A DNA stretch of 64,000 nt from JBCBKU01 sp965267475 (GTDB lineage: Bacteria > Pseudomonadota > Alphaproteobacteria > Rhodobacterales > Rhodobacteraceae). Positions 41,263 through 48,988 of the stretch are shown here, in pieces. Within the stretch, counting starts at the first letter, position 1; every line of letters begins with the position of its first letter. The stretch lies in the NCBI GenBank assembly GCA_965267475.1, contig OZ254079.1, positions 496,001 to 560,000 of the forward strand. The letters run 5' to 3'. Under the pieces are notes generated by a model that saw nothing but the letters and a program-made list of their open reading frames with translations, ran no database searches and was not told where the DNA came from. A program made the position numbers and the translations under genes.

Positions 41263-42078
41263 TTACGCCGGGACGGCGTTGCGTGCCTCGGTGGCGCGAT
41301 CCAACGCGCCGATCTCGGTGGATGTTGCGGTTTCGGAGAACTCGGCCCCGGCTCCGTAGATGTCGCGGGCGACATCGGTGGTCAGTTGCGCGGGCGTGCC
41401 ATCGAAGACAATGCGCCCATGGCGCATTCCGATGACCCGGTCGCAATAGCGCCGCGCCGTATCAAGCGTGTGCAGGTTCGCGATCACCGTGCGCCCGTCT
41501 TCGTCGTGGATGCGGCGCAGCGCTTCCATTACGACCTGGGCGTTCATCGGATCAAGCGAGGCGATGGGTTCATCCGCCAGAATGATCTTCGGGTCCTGCA
41601 TCAGGGCCCGCGCGATGGCGACGCGTTGCTGCTGGCCGCCTGACAGCGCCTCGGCCCGTTTCGGCGCCTGTTCGGAAATTCCGAGGCGATCAAGAATTTC
41701 GATTGCCTTGTGAATATCCTCGGTCGGGTAAAGGTTAAAAAGCGTGGTCAAGGTGGAATGGCGATTGAGCGTGCCATGGAGCACGTTCGACACCACATCC
41801 ATGCGCGGCACGAGATTGAACTGCTGGAAGATCATCGCGCAGTCGCGTTGCCAGCGGCGGCGTTCCCTGCCTTTCAGCGACGAGATCTCGCGGCCTTCGA
41901 AGACGATGCGGCCTTCGCTTTCGGCGGTCAGGCGATTGAGCATGCGAAGCAGGGTGGATTTGCCGGCGCCGGACGATCCGATGATGCCGATCATGGTCGG
42001 TTCATCTGTCCGGAAGGACACGCTGTCCACGGCTGTGTTTGACCCAAAGCGCTTGGTCAGCTTGTCGATTTCGAGCAT
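41263..42078 (-). CDS. phnC: Phosphonate ABC transporter ATPase PhnC
   Basis: 271 aa. Walker A GSSGAGKST, Q-loop MIFQQFNLVPRMDVVSNV, signature ALSGGQQQRVAIARAL, Walker B ILADEPIASLD. First gene of the transporter run phnC-D-E2-E1-acetyltransferase. The start codon follows a hairpin that pairs its GGGGGA Shine-Dalgarno (42082-42106). A second control point may be transcriptional: a weak Pho-box-like sequence lies further upstream, which I do not call. Confidence 0.93.
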   Translation of the reverse strand: MLEIDKLTKRFGSNTAVDSVSFRTDEPTMIGIIGSSGAGKSTLLRMLNRLTAESEGRIVFEGREISSLKGRERRRWQRDCAMIFQQFNLVPRMDVVSNVLHGTLNRHSTLTTLFNLYPTEDIHKAIEILDRLGISEQAPKRAEALSGGQQQRVAIARALMQDPKIILADEPIASLDPMNAQVVMEALRRIHDEDGRTVIANLHTLDTARRYCDRVIGMRHGRIVFDGTPAQLTTDVARDIYGAGAEFSETATSTEIGALDRATEARNAVPA

Positions 42079-42081
42079 GCA

Positions 42082-42106
42082 GTCCCCCGACCTGTCCTTG
42101 GGGGAC
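42082..42106 (-). promoter_or_regulatory. Hairpin covering the phnC ribosome-binding site
   Basis: On the minus strand GTCCCCC (42106-42100), an 11-nt loop, then GGGGGAC (42088-42082), whose GGGGG is the only Shine-Dalgarno candidate and ends 3 nt before the phnC ATG. The 7-bp GC-rich stem would hide it, which suggests translational control. No riboswitch class recognised. Confidence 0.55.
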
Positions 42107-42382
42107 CTACGCAGGGGCCACGACAGATTTCTGAAGCTTTGAAGAAGCTTTTGTGACGGCGTGGGCTGGGCGAAAAGGTGCGCGGCGCTTGGCTGGCTGC
42201 CTGGTCAAGCGGCCATCAAAACAAGTGGGCGGATCCGGTCAAACCGAATCCGCCAAACCCGCATCAGGTACGGTGACCCCGACAATTACCCGTCGCGTGC
42301 CAGCATCGTCGCGTAAGACTTTGACGGCAGAATGACGGTTTTGCGCCGCGTTCTTGTTCGCGGTCAGCCGGTCACGTGGCCA
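42107..42382. other. Intergenic stretch upstream of phnC, downstream of the emfourin-like gene
   Basis: About 276 nt without a credible gene. It must hold the phnC promoter. It contains direct repeats of AAGCTT near 42135-42150 and a hairpin at 42228-42254 (described separately). Short open frames here have no Shine-Dalgarno or family features. Confidence 0.5.
42228..42254 (-). terminator. Possible terminator after the M4 protease/emfourin pair
   Basis: GGCGGAT pairs with ATCCGCC, extended past a mismatch by CGGT/ACCG with a 3-nt loop. On the minus strand the downstream sequence is CACTTGTTTTG, only moderately T-rich, so termination is plausible but not certain. Confidence 0.5.
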
Positions 42383-42688
42383 TCATTTATCGGCCGCTTT
42401 CGGCATGTCGTCGATAAGATCCAGAAGGTCTGGAGGAAGCAGGGTTTCGTCGATCTTGAACAGGTGCCGTTCGCCATCGGCATCGATCACCGTGATTTCG
42501 TAGGTCATCGTGTCGGCCCGCCCTTGGGACGGGGTGGCCTGCGAGATCTCGGCCAGCGCCTTCGGTTCGAACGCGGCGCTGTATGCGCGGCAGCGATCTT
42601 CCGAGAGCTGTTCAAGATCAAGCGCCCTTGTCGTGGTCGCAGCGGGCAGCCCGCCGAACCCACCAGAGGCCGAAACTTCAATCAACAT
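42383..42688 (-). CDS. Probable emfourin (protealysin-type protease inhibitor)
   Basis: 101 aa, cytoplasmic-looking. The start MLIEVSASGGFGGLPAATTTRALDLEQL and the end TYEITVIDADGERHLFKIDETLLPPDLLDLIDDM fit the small inhibitor emfourin, which is encoded next to protealysin-like M4 proteases and inhibits them. It lies 63 nt downstream of such a protease on the same strand. I chose ATG 42688 because the emfourin-like beta strand begins there; ATG 42730 is also open. Identification rests on pattern and neighbour, not on a search. Confidence 0.68.
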   Translation of the reverse strand: MLIEVSASGGFGGLPAATTTRALDLEQLSEDRCRAYSAAFEPKALAEISQATPSQGRADTMTYEITVIDADGERHLFKIDETLLPPDLLDLIDDMPKAADK

Positions 42689-42751
42689 CGTCAGACATCC
42701 CGTCGCCAATGCGCTGGACAAGCAAGCCATCCCGGTGAACCCAATCCTTCG

Positions 42752-43840
42752 TCAGACGTCAATACCCACGAGGTTCCATGCCCGCCGCAACATGATCATC
42801 TCATAACTTCCCGCGCCGTGCAGCGCTATGGACACGTCGAGCGTTTTGGCAGCCCAGTCTCCGAAAGTTGCGTGCGGGTTGTTGTTCTCTTGCAGCGCGC
42901 GGTACCAGATCTGGCCCGGGATCTCCCAAGAATTGCCGCCGATATACATGCAATAGAGAAAGAAAGCATGGTTCGGGATGCCAGAGTTGATGTGGACCCC
43001 GCCGTTATCGGACGTGGTGTTAACGTAAAAGTCCATGTGATAAGGTTGCGGGTCTTGGCCCAACTGAGCGTCGGAATAGGCCGTTCCCGGCGCCTTCATT
43101 GATCGGAGCGCTACGCCGTTGATGGTCGGCCCGAGGATCCCTTTGCCCACCAACCAATCGGCTTCATAGACGCTTTGGCTGGCATCCCGTTGCTGGGTGA
43201 TTGCGCCGAACACGTCGGCATAGCTTTCGTTGAGCGCGCCGGATTGGCCTTGATAGATCAATCCTCCGGAATGCTGCACCACACCATGCGAGATCTCGTG
43301 GGCGATGACCGACAACTCGGTGAAGGTCTGGAAGATGTTTCCGTCGCCGTCCCCATAGGCCATCTGGACGCCGTTCCAGAAAGCATTGTTGTAGTCGCGG
43401 CGATGATGGACGGTTTGCAAGATCGACATGCCGAACCCGTCAATCGAGTCGCGCCCGAATTCCTTGGAATAGAGATCGAAGACCGCACCGGCACCATCAT
43501 AGGCCCGGTCGACTTCGTCATCGCCGGTCGCAGGATCGCCTTCGCCGCGGACCAGGGTTCCCGGCAGGCTTGCCCGGCGGCCGCCGTCATAAACCTTGCG
43601 GTCGCAGGTGTGCGACTTGGCCGCGCCTTTCGCGAGTGCGGTCGACACGAAGGTCCCGGAACCGGCCTTGGACGCGACGACCCCCGCCCCTGTATGGGCG
43701 GCGCGTTCCTCTCGAACGGATTCACCGATCTTAATCAGCGACTCGGCCATTTTGCGGACCGACTTGTCGCCGCGCAGCATCAGGACGTCGAGCATGTGAG
43801 GGGGAACGATACAGTTAATCGGATTGTGGCAAATGCACAT
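42752..43840 (-). CDS. Protealysin-like M4 metalloprotease
   Basis: 362 aa thermolysin-family zinc protease. Short propeptide (1 to about 50) with the PPxML motif (IVPPHMLDVLMLRG) typical of protealysin precursors. No signal peptide: the N-terminus is MCICHNPINC. Catalytic motif His181-Glu182-x2-His185 (AHEISHGVVQH), third zinc ligand Glu205 (LNESYADVFG), and the HINSGIPNHAFF substrate-binding block. Likely autoprocessed. A probable emfourin inhibitor gene follows. AAGGAGAG precedes the ATG. Confidence 0.9.
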   Translation of the reverse strand: MCICHNPINCIVPPHMLDVLMLRGDKSVRKMAESLIKIGESVREERAAHTGAGVVASKAGSGTFVSTALAKGAAKSHTCDRKVYDGGRRASLPGTLVRGEGDPATGDDEVDRAYDGAGAVFDLYSKEFGRDSIDGFGMSILQTVHHRRDYNNAFWNGVQMAYGDGDGNIFQTFTELSVIAHEISHGVVQHSGGLIYQGQSGALNESYADVFGAITQQRDASQSVYEADWLVGKGILGPTINGVALRSMKAPGTAYSDAQLGQDPQPYHMDFYVNTTSDNGGVHINSGIPNHAFFLYCMYIGGNSWEIPGQIWYRALQENNNPHATFGDWAAKTLDVSIALHGAGSYEMIMLRRAWNLVGIDV

Positions 43841-44139
43841 TCAAACTCTCCTTAAACGAAAAAAATTTGCAAAAAATGCAACTTAACATAACACAAACGG
43901 CGGTTTTCGTCCAAACCCAGCGTTTCCAGTGCGGTCTTACCGTTGTTCCGACTGCGGGGTTTGGAGGTGAATCTGGCCGATCCGCGGGACGGATGGCCTG
44001 AGAGAGGTGGAGTTTTTTCGCGATCTCCACATTTCTCCAAACTTTCTCCAGATCTCCTTCAAGTCTTCAGGTCCCGGGCCGGTCTAAGACGTTGTCAGTC
44101 ATTAGGACGACACAGATTGACCAGAAGGACTTGAAGACA
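43841..44139. other. Intergenic region between the M4 protease and a DUF1127-like gene
   Basis: About 300 nt, divergent promoters. It is AT-rich near 43857-43890. A 9-bp inverted repeat CTTCAAGTC (44057-44065) and GACTTGAAG (44128-44136) places its right arm at the Shine-Dalgarno of the small downstream gene and may act in its mRNA leader. No gene seen. Confidence 0.5.
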
Positions 44140-44304
44140 ATGAAACGGATTAAGACACATCAGCTTCGCCACCTCGGCCCGCATATGCTTCGCGATATCG
44201 GGCTTGGCGATTTGGATGAACGGCCCGGTTACGGGCGGACGAAGAGCGGCGACAGCTTCAGCGATGCCGCGATCTGGACGCTTGCGGTTGGGCACTTTCG
44301 CTAA
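44140..44304 (+). CDS. DUF1127-like small protein
   Basis: 54 aa. N-terminal MKRIKTHQLRHLGPHMLRDIGLGDLDE resembles the DUF1127 core (LxDRxLxDIGL), a small basic motif found in alphaproteobacterial proteins linked to RNA binding and to phosphate/carbon and stress control in some species. The start is ATG 44140 with AGGAC upstream. The C-terminal half is not recognised. Partial match, so moderate confidence. Confidence 0.6.
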   Translation: MKRIKTHQLRHLGPHMLRDIGLGDLDERPGYGRTKSGDSFSDAAIWTLAVGHFR

Positions 44305-44371
44305 CCAAAGAATTTAAGGGGTCGGGGGTCATTAACCCTCCCTCCCATGCCTCCTCCACCCCTTGAAGACC

Positions 44372-44401
44372 AGGATCGCCGCCTGACGCGGCGGCGATCC
44401 T
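44372..44401. terminator. 11-bp hairpin between the DUF1127-like gene and the OsmC gene
   Basis: AGGATCGCCGC pairs perfectly with GCGGCGATCCT, with an 8-nt loop. No T-run follows on the plus strand, so it is either a weak terminator or a structured 5' leader of the osmC-like transcript. Confidence 0.5.
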
Positions 44402-44457
44402 CAACCCCCCATTGTGCGGATGTTTCGCACATTCAAACCCTTTGAAAGGAAAGACCA

Positions 44458-45024
44458 ATGAACGACATGAACCCTGCATTTGAGATCGACAACGGCGTAA
44501 ACGTCGAGGCCCTGCTGGGCGCTCGCGAGATCCTGAAGGGCGCGCCCGAAGCGGCAGCCTTCACATGGCGCGCCACCTGCGAATGGCAGAAGGGCACCCA
44601 CAGCCGCACGACGGTTCAGGGCTTCTTCGGCCTTGGTGAGGAACAGGACCACATTCAGGAACACAAGATCGACGCCGACCACCCGCCGCAGTTCGCTTCG
44701 GCTGACCACGGCGCGACCCCGGTCGAGATCGTGATGGCCGGTTTGGCATCCTGCCTGACGGCTGGCGTTGCCGCTGTCGCACAGAACCGCGGGATCCAGC
44801 TGAAATCGGTCAAGGCCAACGTTGAGGCTGACATGGACATCCAGGGCATTCTGGGCATCGACGGCGATGTGCGGAACGGCTTCTCGGGCGTACGCGTCAC
44901 GTTCGACATCGACGCCGATGCGACCGAAGCGGAACTGGCTGCGCTTGTGGCCCAGTCGCAGAAGCGGTCGGCCGTCTACGACATCCTGACCAACCCGGTC
45001 GCGGTTCAGGTCGCAATGGCCTGA
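44458..45024 (+). CDS. OsmC family protein
   Basis: 188 aa OsmC/Ohr-fold protein, a group that includes thiol-dependent peroxidases. A cysteine near residue 40 (WRATCEWQKG) and one near 98 (VMAGLASCLTAGVA) match the two-Cys layout. AGGAAAG precedes the ATG. First gene of a probable run with two flavin oxidoreductases, which may share an oxidative or detoxification role. Exact substrate unknown. Confidence 0.85.
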   Translation: MNDMNPAFEIDNGVNVEALLGAREILKGAPEAAAFTWRATCEWQKGTHSRTTVQGFFGLGEEQDHIQEHKIDADHPPQFASADHGATPVEIVMAGLASCLTAGVAAVAQNRGIQLKSVKANVEADMDIQGILGIDGDVRNGFSGVRVTFDIDADATEAELAALVAQSQKRSAVYDILTNPVAVQVAMA

Positions 45025-45054
45025 TCCCCGCATGCTCAGAGAAAGGCGAGTGTT

Positions 45055-46293
45055 ATGAAAACCGTGACCACCGTAATTATCGGCGCCGGCCCTGCCGGGC
45101 TCGCCATGAGCAAACACCTCAGCGACCGTTCCGTCGACCATGTTCTTCTGGAACGCGGGGCGGTCGCCAACACCTGGCGCACGGAGCGCTGGGACAGCTT
45201 TTCCTTGCTGACGCCCAATTGGCAAAGCCGGTTGCCGGGCCATGCCTATCGCGGCGATGATCCCGACGGGTACATGACCAAGCCCGAGGTCGTCGGCTGC
45301 CTTGCCGGATATGCGCGCGACATCGCCGCGCCGGTTGAGACGAACACCACTGTTCTGCGCGTCAGCCGCGAATACGGGCTTTACAAGATCGAGACGACAC
45401 GCGGCACATGGATGGCCCGCAAGCTGGTTTTGGCTTCGGGCGCCTTCAACACGCCGAAGATCCCGGCGCTGGCGGCGGATTTGCCCGCTGACATTTTCCA
45501 GATCGATGCCCACAGCTATCGCAATCCATCGGCGTTGCCGGATGGCGCGGTTCTGGTTGTCGGCGGTTCTGCGACGGGCGCGCAACTGGCCATGGAGATC
45601 CATGCCTCGGGCCGGCCGGTGACGCTGGCGATGGGCGAGCATGTGCGCACGCCCCGCCGATATCGCGGCCGCGATATCGCCTGGTGGGTCGAAGCATCCA
45701 ACCTGTTCGGCACGATGTATGACGAGGTCGATGACCTGAACCGCGTGCGCCGGACGCCGTCCTTGCAGCTTTCGGGCGATGCGGAGGGCCGGATGCTGGA
45801 CATCAACCGGATGCAGGATGCGGGCATTCGCGTTGCAGGGCGGTTTGCCGGTGTGAGCGGCGGCAAGGCCTGGTTTTCCGGCGCGCTTCCGAACCTCTGC
45901 GCCATGGCGGATCTGAAGTTGAACCGGCTCTTGGACACTTTCGATCAATGGGCGGCCGCAACCGGCGTCTGTGCTGAACTCGCGCCGTCTGAGCGTTTCG
46001 ACCCGACCCGGGTGCCGTCCCAACCCATGCTTGAGACACCGCTTGCGGGCATCAAGAGCGTGGTTTGGGCCACCGGGTTCAAGCCGGATTACAGCTGGCT
46101 GGATTTGCCTGTCACGGACCGGAAGGGCCAGTTGATCCACGAAGGTGGAATCGTTGCGGCCCAAGGTGTCTATGCCATGGGCTTGCCTTTCATGCGCTGC
46201 CGCAAATCCACGCTGATCGACGGGATGGGGGCCGATGCGGCCTTTCTGGCCGATCATCTGGCGCAATCATTGGCGGGCCGTCTGGCCGCCTGA
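45055..46293 (+). CDS. Flavin-containing monooxygenase-like NAD(P)/FAD oxidoreductase
   Basis: 412 aa. N-terminal FAD site VIIGAGPAGLAMSKHL, then RWDSFSLLTPNWQSRLPG, a second Rossmann motif for NADPH (VVGGSATGAQLAMEI) and a C-terminal ATGFKPDYSWLDLP. This is the Trk/FMO group that oxidises small amines, sulfides or ketones. Substrate not evident. It follows the OsmC gene by 30 nt and precedes a second flavoprotein by 15 nt, so one operon is likely. Confidence 0.85.
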   Translation: MKTVTTVIIGAGPAGLAMSKHLSDRSVDHVLLERGAVANTWRTERWDSFSLLTPNWQSRLPGHAYRGDDPDGYMTKPEVVGCLAGYARDIAAPVETNTTVLRVSREYGLYKIETTRGTWMARKLVLASGAFNTPKIPALAADLPADIFQIDAHSYRNPSALPDGAVLVVGGSATGAQLAMEIHASGRPVTLAMGEHVRTPRRYRGRDIAWWVEASNLFGTMYDEVDDLNRVRRTPSLQLSGDAEGRMLDINRMQDAGIRVAGRFAGVSGGKAWFSGALPNLCAMADLKLNRLLDTFDQWAAATGVCAELAPSERFDPTRVPSQPMLETPLAGIKSVVWATGFKPDYSWLDLPVTDRKGQLIHEGGIVAAQGVYAMGLPFMRCRKSTLIDGMGADAAFLADHLAQSLAGRLAA

Positions 46294-46308
46294 CCGGAGA
46301 GTTTTCCA

Positions 46309-47478
46309 ATGACCCAAACATCTTTGAACAGCCATTTCGATGCGGTGATCGTTGGCGCCCGGGCCGCCGGGGCGGGAACGGCGCTGTGTCTTGCCCGTCA
46401 AGGCGCGCGCGTGCTGGTCGTGGACCGGGATGCCCATGGCAGCGACCGCATGTCGACCCATGCCCTGATGCGCTCGGGCGTTGTGCAGCTTGCCCGCTGG
46501 GGTGTCCTTGAGCCATTGATGGCCGAAGGGACGCCGCCCGTCACCCGCACGACCTTTCACTATCCGGACATGTCGCACGGGATCGACATCAAGCCTGATT
46601 TCGGTGTCGGACATCTGTTGGCGCCGCGCCGGACGGTTCTGGACCGAGTGCTGGTCGACGCGGCCCGCGCCGCTGGGGCTGAGGTTCGGCACAGGACCCA
46701 TATGCTTGGGCTGTTGCGCGGGGCGCAAGGTCGGGTGACCGGTGTGAAGCTTCTGGCCGCGGATCAGCGCGCCTATCAGGTCACCGCCGATATCGTGATC
46801 GGCGCCGATGGCCGCACTTCGGTCGTGGCCGAAGCCGCTGGCGCCAAGATCTATCACCGAGACCGGCACGCATCGGGCACCGTATACGGCTATTTCCGCG
46901 GCATTCGGGATGACGGGTTTCGCTGGTATTTCGCCAAGAATGCCGCCGCCGGCGTGATCCCCACCAATCACGGCCTGTCGTGCGTCTTCGCTTCGGTCCC
47001 GTCAGTGGCCTTCCGAGAGACGTTCAAGGGCGACCTGTTTCGGGGCTTCCAGACGATCCTGGCCCATAACGCGCCCGAGCTGGCCGAGGAAATCGGCCGC
47101 GGCACCCAAGAGGGGCGGCTGACGCCGTTTGCAGGGGCCGCGGGGTTCCGGCGCGAATCCCATGGTCCGGGCTGGGCGCTTGTGGGTGATGCGGGCTATT
47201 TCAAGGATCCGGCCACGGCCAACGGGATCAGCGACGCCCTGCGCGATGCGGAACTGCTGGCGCGGGCCGTCCTTCGCGGCGGTGAGACCGATTTGGCTGC
47301 CTATCAGGCCGAGCGGGATGCCATTTCGGCCCCCCTATGCGCCCTGACCGACCAAATCGCGTCTTGCGCCCTGTCGCCGCAGGAATTGCGCGCCGCGCAC
47401 AAGCAACTCGCCAAGGAAATGCAGCGCCAGGCGGCTTTTGCGCATGAACTGAATGCGAATTTGCCGGCGGCTGCGTAG
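46309..47478 (+). CDS. FAD-dependent monooxygenase/oxidoreductase (PHBH or geranylgeranyl-reductase type)
   Basis: 389 aa. N-terminal FAD site VIVGARAAGAGTALCLARQG, DxVIGADGRTSVVAEAAGA in the middle, and WALVGDAGYFKDPATANGISDAL near the C-terminus, the order of group A flavin monooxygenases. Substrate unknown. CGGAGAG is placed well before the ATG. Probably the third gene of the OsmC run; the tctCBA transporter begins 95 nt later. Confidence 0.85.
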   Translation: MTQTSLNSHFDAVIVGARAAGAGTALCLARQGARVLVVDRDAHGSDRMSTHALMRSGVVQLARWGVLEPLMAEGTPPVTRTTFHYPDMSHGIDIKPDFGVGHLLAPRRTVLDRVLVDAARAAGAEVRHRTHMLGLLRGAQGRVTGVKLLAADQRAYQVTADIVIGADGRTSVVAEAAGAKIYHRDRHASGTVYGYFRGIRDDGFRWYFAKNAAAGVIPTNHGLSCVFASVPSVAFRETFKGDLFRGFQTILAHNAPELAEEIGRGTQEGRLTPFAGAAGFRRESHGPGWALVGDAGYFKDPATANGISDALRDAELLARAVLRGGETDLAAYQAERDAISAPLCALTDQIASCALSPQELRAAHKQLAKEMQRQAAFAHELNANLPAAA

Positions 47479-47573
47479 CAAAGACCCTAGACAACGCCGA
47501 ATTGCGGCGACATCCTTCCAAACTGAAGGTTCGGGCCGAAGAAGCCCGGGCCTCAGATACTGGGAGGATATCA

Positions 47574-48539
47574 ATGAAGAAGACACTTTTCGCGCTCGGT
47601 GTGGGCGCGGTGATGAGCTTTGGTGCAACCGCGCCGGTCCATGCGGCTGAGTGCATTGCGCCTGCAAACCCCGGCGGCGGCTGGGACTTCACATGCCGTC
47701 AGATCGGCAAGACGATGTTCGACATCGGCGCCATCGACAAGCCGGTGCAGGTCACCAACATGGCCGGTGGCGGTGGCGGCCTGGCCTTCGGCCACGTCGT
47801 CAACGAACGCGCGGACGATGCCGATCTGATCGTCGCTGCATCGCAGGCCACGGCGACCCGCCTGGCACAGAACGCCTATGCCGGTATGACCGCCGATCAG
47901 GTGCGTTTCGTAGGTGCCATTGGCGCGGATCCGGGCGTGATCGTAGTGGCGGCCGACAGCCCCTTTCAGTCGCTGAACGACATGGTTGACGCGATCAAGG
48001 CCGATCCCGGCTCGGTCGCCTTTGCGGGCGGTTCAGCACCAGGCGGCTTCGACCACCTCAAGGTGCTTCAGGTGCTGAAGGCCAACGGCTTCGACGACAT
48101 CCGTGCCGTCAAGTATATCGGCGTTGACGGGGGCGCGGACGCGATCACCCAGACCGTCGGTGGCTTCACCCAGGCGATGACCGGCGACATGTCGGAAATC
48201 GTGGGCTTTCTGAAGTCGGGCGAAGTGCGTGCGCTGGCCGTTCTGACGGAAGAGCGCGTGCCGGGCTTCGAAGACATCCCGACCGCGGTTGAGCAGGGCA
48301 CCGATGTGGTGGCCGTGAACTGGCGTGGCCTTTACGTGCCGAAGAACATCTCGGACGAGGATTTCAACGCCTGGGCCGACAAGCTTCAGCAGGTCGCAGA
48401 TAGCGACGACTGGAAAGCCGCGATGGAGGCCAACGGTCTTGCGCCCTTCACCAAAGTGGGTGACGACTTCCAGTCCTGGGTTGATGGCGTGATCGCCTCG
48501 ACCGAAGAACTCAGCCGCGAAATCGGCGTGCTTCAGTAA
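47574..48539 (+). CDS. tctC: Tripartite tricarboxylate transporter substrate-binding protein
   Basis: 321 aa periplasmic binding protein (Bug family). Signal peptide MKKTLFALGVGAVMSFGATAPVHA. Family features: CIAPANPGGGWDFTCRQIG at the N-terminus (the two-beta pocket), VTNMAGGGGGLAFGHVV, and AVNWRGLYVPKN. GGGAGG precedes ATG 47574; a longer frame to 47502 overlaps leader sequence and is rejected. The ligand is a carboxylate in most of the family but cannot be told here. tctB starts at its stop codon. Confidence 0.9.
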   Translation: MKKTLFALGVGAVMSFGATAPVHAAECIAPANPGGGWDFTCRQIGKTMFDIGAIDKPVQVTNMAGGGGGLAFGHVVNERADDADLIVAASQATATRLAQNAYAGMTADQVRFVGAIGADPGVIVVAADSPFQSLNDMVDAIKADPGSVAFAGGSAPGGFDHLKVLQVLKANGFDDIRAVKYIGVDGGADAITQTVGGFTQAMTGDMSEIVGFLKSGEVRALAVLTEERVPGFEDIPTAVEQGTDVVAVNWRGLYVPKNISDEDFNAWADKLQQVADSDDWKAAMEANGLAPFTKVGDDFQSWVDGVIASTEELSREIGVLQ

Positions 48540-48985
48540 TGACCGGCGACCGCATCTTCGGTGCGGTCATGGTCGTGGTGGCGCTGGGGTATATCCTGAG
48601 CGCCACCACCATCCAGGAACCGTTCTTTCCCGATCCCGTTGGCCCGAAGTTCTTCCCGTTCCTTGTGGCGGCCGGGGTCATCATCTGTTCGCTTTACATG
48701 ATCATCCGGCCCGATCCCGACGCGGACTGGCCCGAGATGGCTGCGCTTGGCCGGATTGCCATCGCCGTTGTCGTGATGATCGCCTATGCGCAGCTTCTGA
48801 AACCGCTGGGATTCCTGATCCCCACCGCTTTGGCGGCGGGTGTGATCAGCTACATGCTGAATCCGAAGCCTGTCATGGCCGCGCTGACGGGCCTTGGCTT
48901 GTCGGTCGGGCTGTATCTTCTGTTCCGCTATGCGCTGAAGCTGGAAACGCTTCAGGCCGTTCCGCGCGACTGGCTGGGAGGCTGA
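48539..48985 (+). CDS. tctB: Tripartite tricarboxylate transporter small membrane subunit
   Basis: 148 aa with four membrane segments. The motif QEPFFPDPVGPKFFPFLVAAG near residue 23 is typical of the family. The ATG overlaps the tctC stop (TAATG), and tctA begins 4 nt after its stop. It forms the inner-membrane complex with TctA. Confidence 0.9.
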   Translation: MTGDRIFGAVMVVVALGYILSATTIQEPFFPDPVGPKFFPFLVAAGVIICSLYMIIRPDPDADWPEMAALGRIAIAVVVMIAYAQLLKPLGFLIPTALAAGVISYMLNPKPVMAALTGLGLSVGLYLLFRYALKLETLQAVPRDWLGG

Positions 48986-48988
48986 CCA

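Noticed and set aside
42107..42160. Pho box upstream of phnC
   Set aside because: A CCGTCAC-like 7-mer followed by AAAA is present, but the second half-site is too poor to call.
42153..42335. 60-codon open frame between the emfourin-like gene and phnC
   Set aside because: No Shine-Dalgarno, no domain, and it runs across the hairpin at 42228-42254.
44401..46266. 621-codon open frame on the minus strand
   Set aside because: Antisense to the OsmC and FMO-like genes; a high-GC shadow with low-complexity Arg/Gln-rich sequence.
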